Below are positions 5,812-5,977 of a stretch of DNA of 5,977 bases, piece after piece. Origin of the DNA: Elusimicrobiota bacterium (GTDB taxonomy: Bacteria; Elusimicrobiota; Endomicrobiia; CG1-02-37-114; JAHJSO01); the NCBI GenBank assembly GCA_018830385.1, contig JAHJSO010000148.1, forward strand, positions 1-5,977, written 5' to 3'. Numbering within the stretch: the first letter of the stretch is position 1; each line of letters begins with the position of its first letter. Below the pieces are notes generated by a model. That model worked only from the letters and a program-made list of their open reading frames with translations. It ran no database searches and was not told the DNA's origin. Position numbers and translations under genes: made by a program.

Positions 5812-5977
5812 GTCATACAAGAACCAACCAAATGTATTGATTGGTGTTCTCCAAAAAATCCAGGACAAAATTGGCTATATCCCGGAAGATAGTATTGAGC
5901 AAATATCAAAATTTTTAAAAATATCTCGATCAAAAATTTTTGGCGTGGCGAGTTTCTATTCACAGTTTAAATTCACA
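5783..5977 (+). CDS. nuoE: Second NuoE/HndA-type subunit, N-terminal part (cut by window end)
   Basis: The frame runs from ATG 5783 to the right edge without a stop, giving 65 residues. It covers the NuoE helical bundle and ends in IFGVASFYSQFKFT, the counterpart of IFGISTFYKSFSLT in the first NuoE. An ungapped hand alignment of 57 residues between the two gives 17 identities (about 30%), so they are old paralogues, not a recent duplication. The [2Fe-2S] cysteine domain lies beyond the window, so whether it is intact cannot be judged. The start overlaps the preceding gene by 29 bases and has no evident Shine-Dalgarno sequence, which suggests translational coupling. A second NuoE usually comes with a second NuoF-like or catalytic partner, expected just downstream. 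Confidence 0.88.
   Translation, partial: MDQWLSEIFKSYKNQPNVLIGVLQKIQDKIGYIPEDSIEQISKFLKISRSKIFGVASFYSQFKFT

Overview
The window comes from an anaerobic bacterium with a fairly AT-rich genome. No phylum can be named from the sequence. The evidence for anaerobic life is a Ni-Fe-S carbon monoxide dehydrogenase followed by a dense set of iron-sulfur electron carriers, all oxygen-sensitive or typical of fermentative, acetogenic or CO-oxidising metabolism. Two short intragenic repeats that seem to have entered conserved genes in frame suggest a genome that carries dispersed small repeats.

Layout: positions 3-125 hold the last 40 codons of an MscS-type mechanosensitive channel, unrelated to what follows. 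A 68-base gap (126-193) carries an 8-bp inverted repeat and a good ribosome-binding site. From 194 to the right edge there is one tightly packed plus-strand operon with no gap above 4 bases: cooS (194-2131), a CooF-type four-cluster ferredoxin (2112-2660), a NuoE-type [2Fe-2S] subunit (2665-3102), a NuoF/HydB-type NAD(H)- and FMN-binding subunit (3099-5000), a HoxU/NuoG-N-like iron-sulfur subunit (5002-5811), and the first 65 codons of a second NuoE-type subunit (from 5783, cut by the window end).

How they work together (inference): CooS oxidises CO and the electrons leave through its B and D clusters to the CooF-like protein. NuoE, NuoF and the HoxU-like protein form a diaphorase module of the kind found in HydABC/Hnd hydrogenases and NAD-linked formate dehydrogenases. 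It would pass electrons to or from NAD(P) and possibly ferredoxin. The simplest reading is a CO:NAD(P)+ oxidoreductase, perhaps flavin-based bifurcating or confurcating. The second NuoE implies that the module continues past the edge, possibly with a second NuoF, a hydrogenase, a formate dehydrogenase or an Hdr-like partner. No cooC, cooT, cooJ, CO-sensing regulator, acetyl-CoA synthase or hydrogenase is visible here.

Non-coding structure worth noting: a perfect 12-bp stem with a 6-nt loop inside nuoF (3622-3651), a GGGGACA-type repeat that appears to lengthen a NuoF loop (3735-3777), and a CAACCCTGAAC direct repeat inside the HoxU-like gene (5388-5412).
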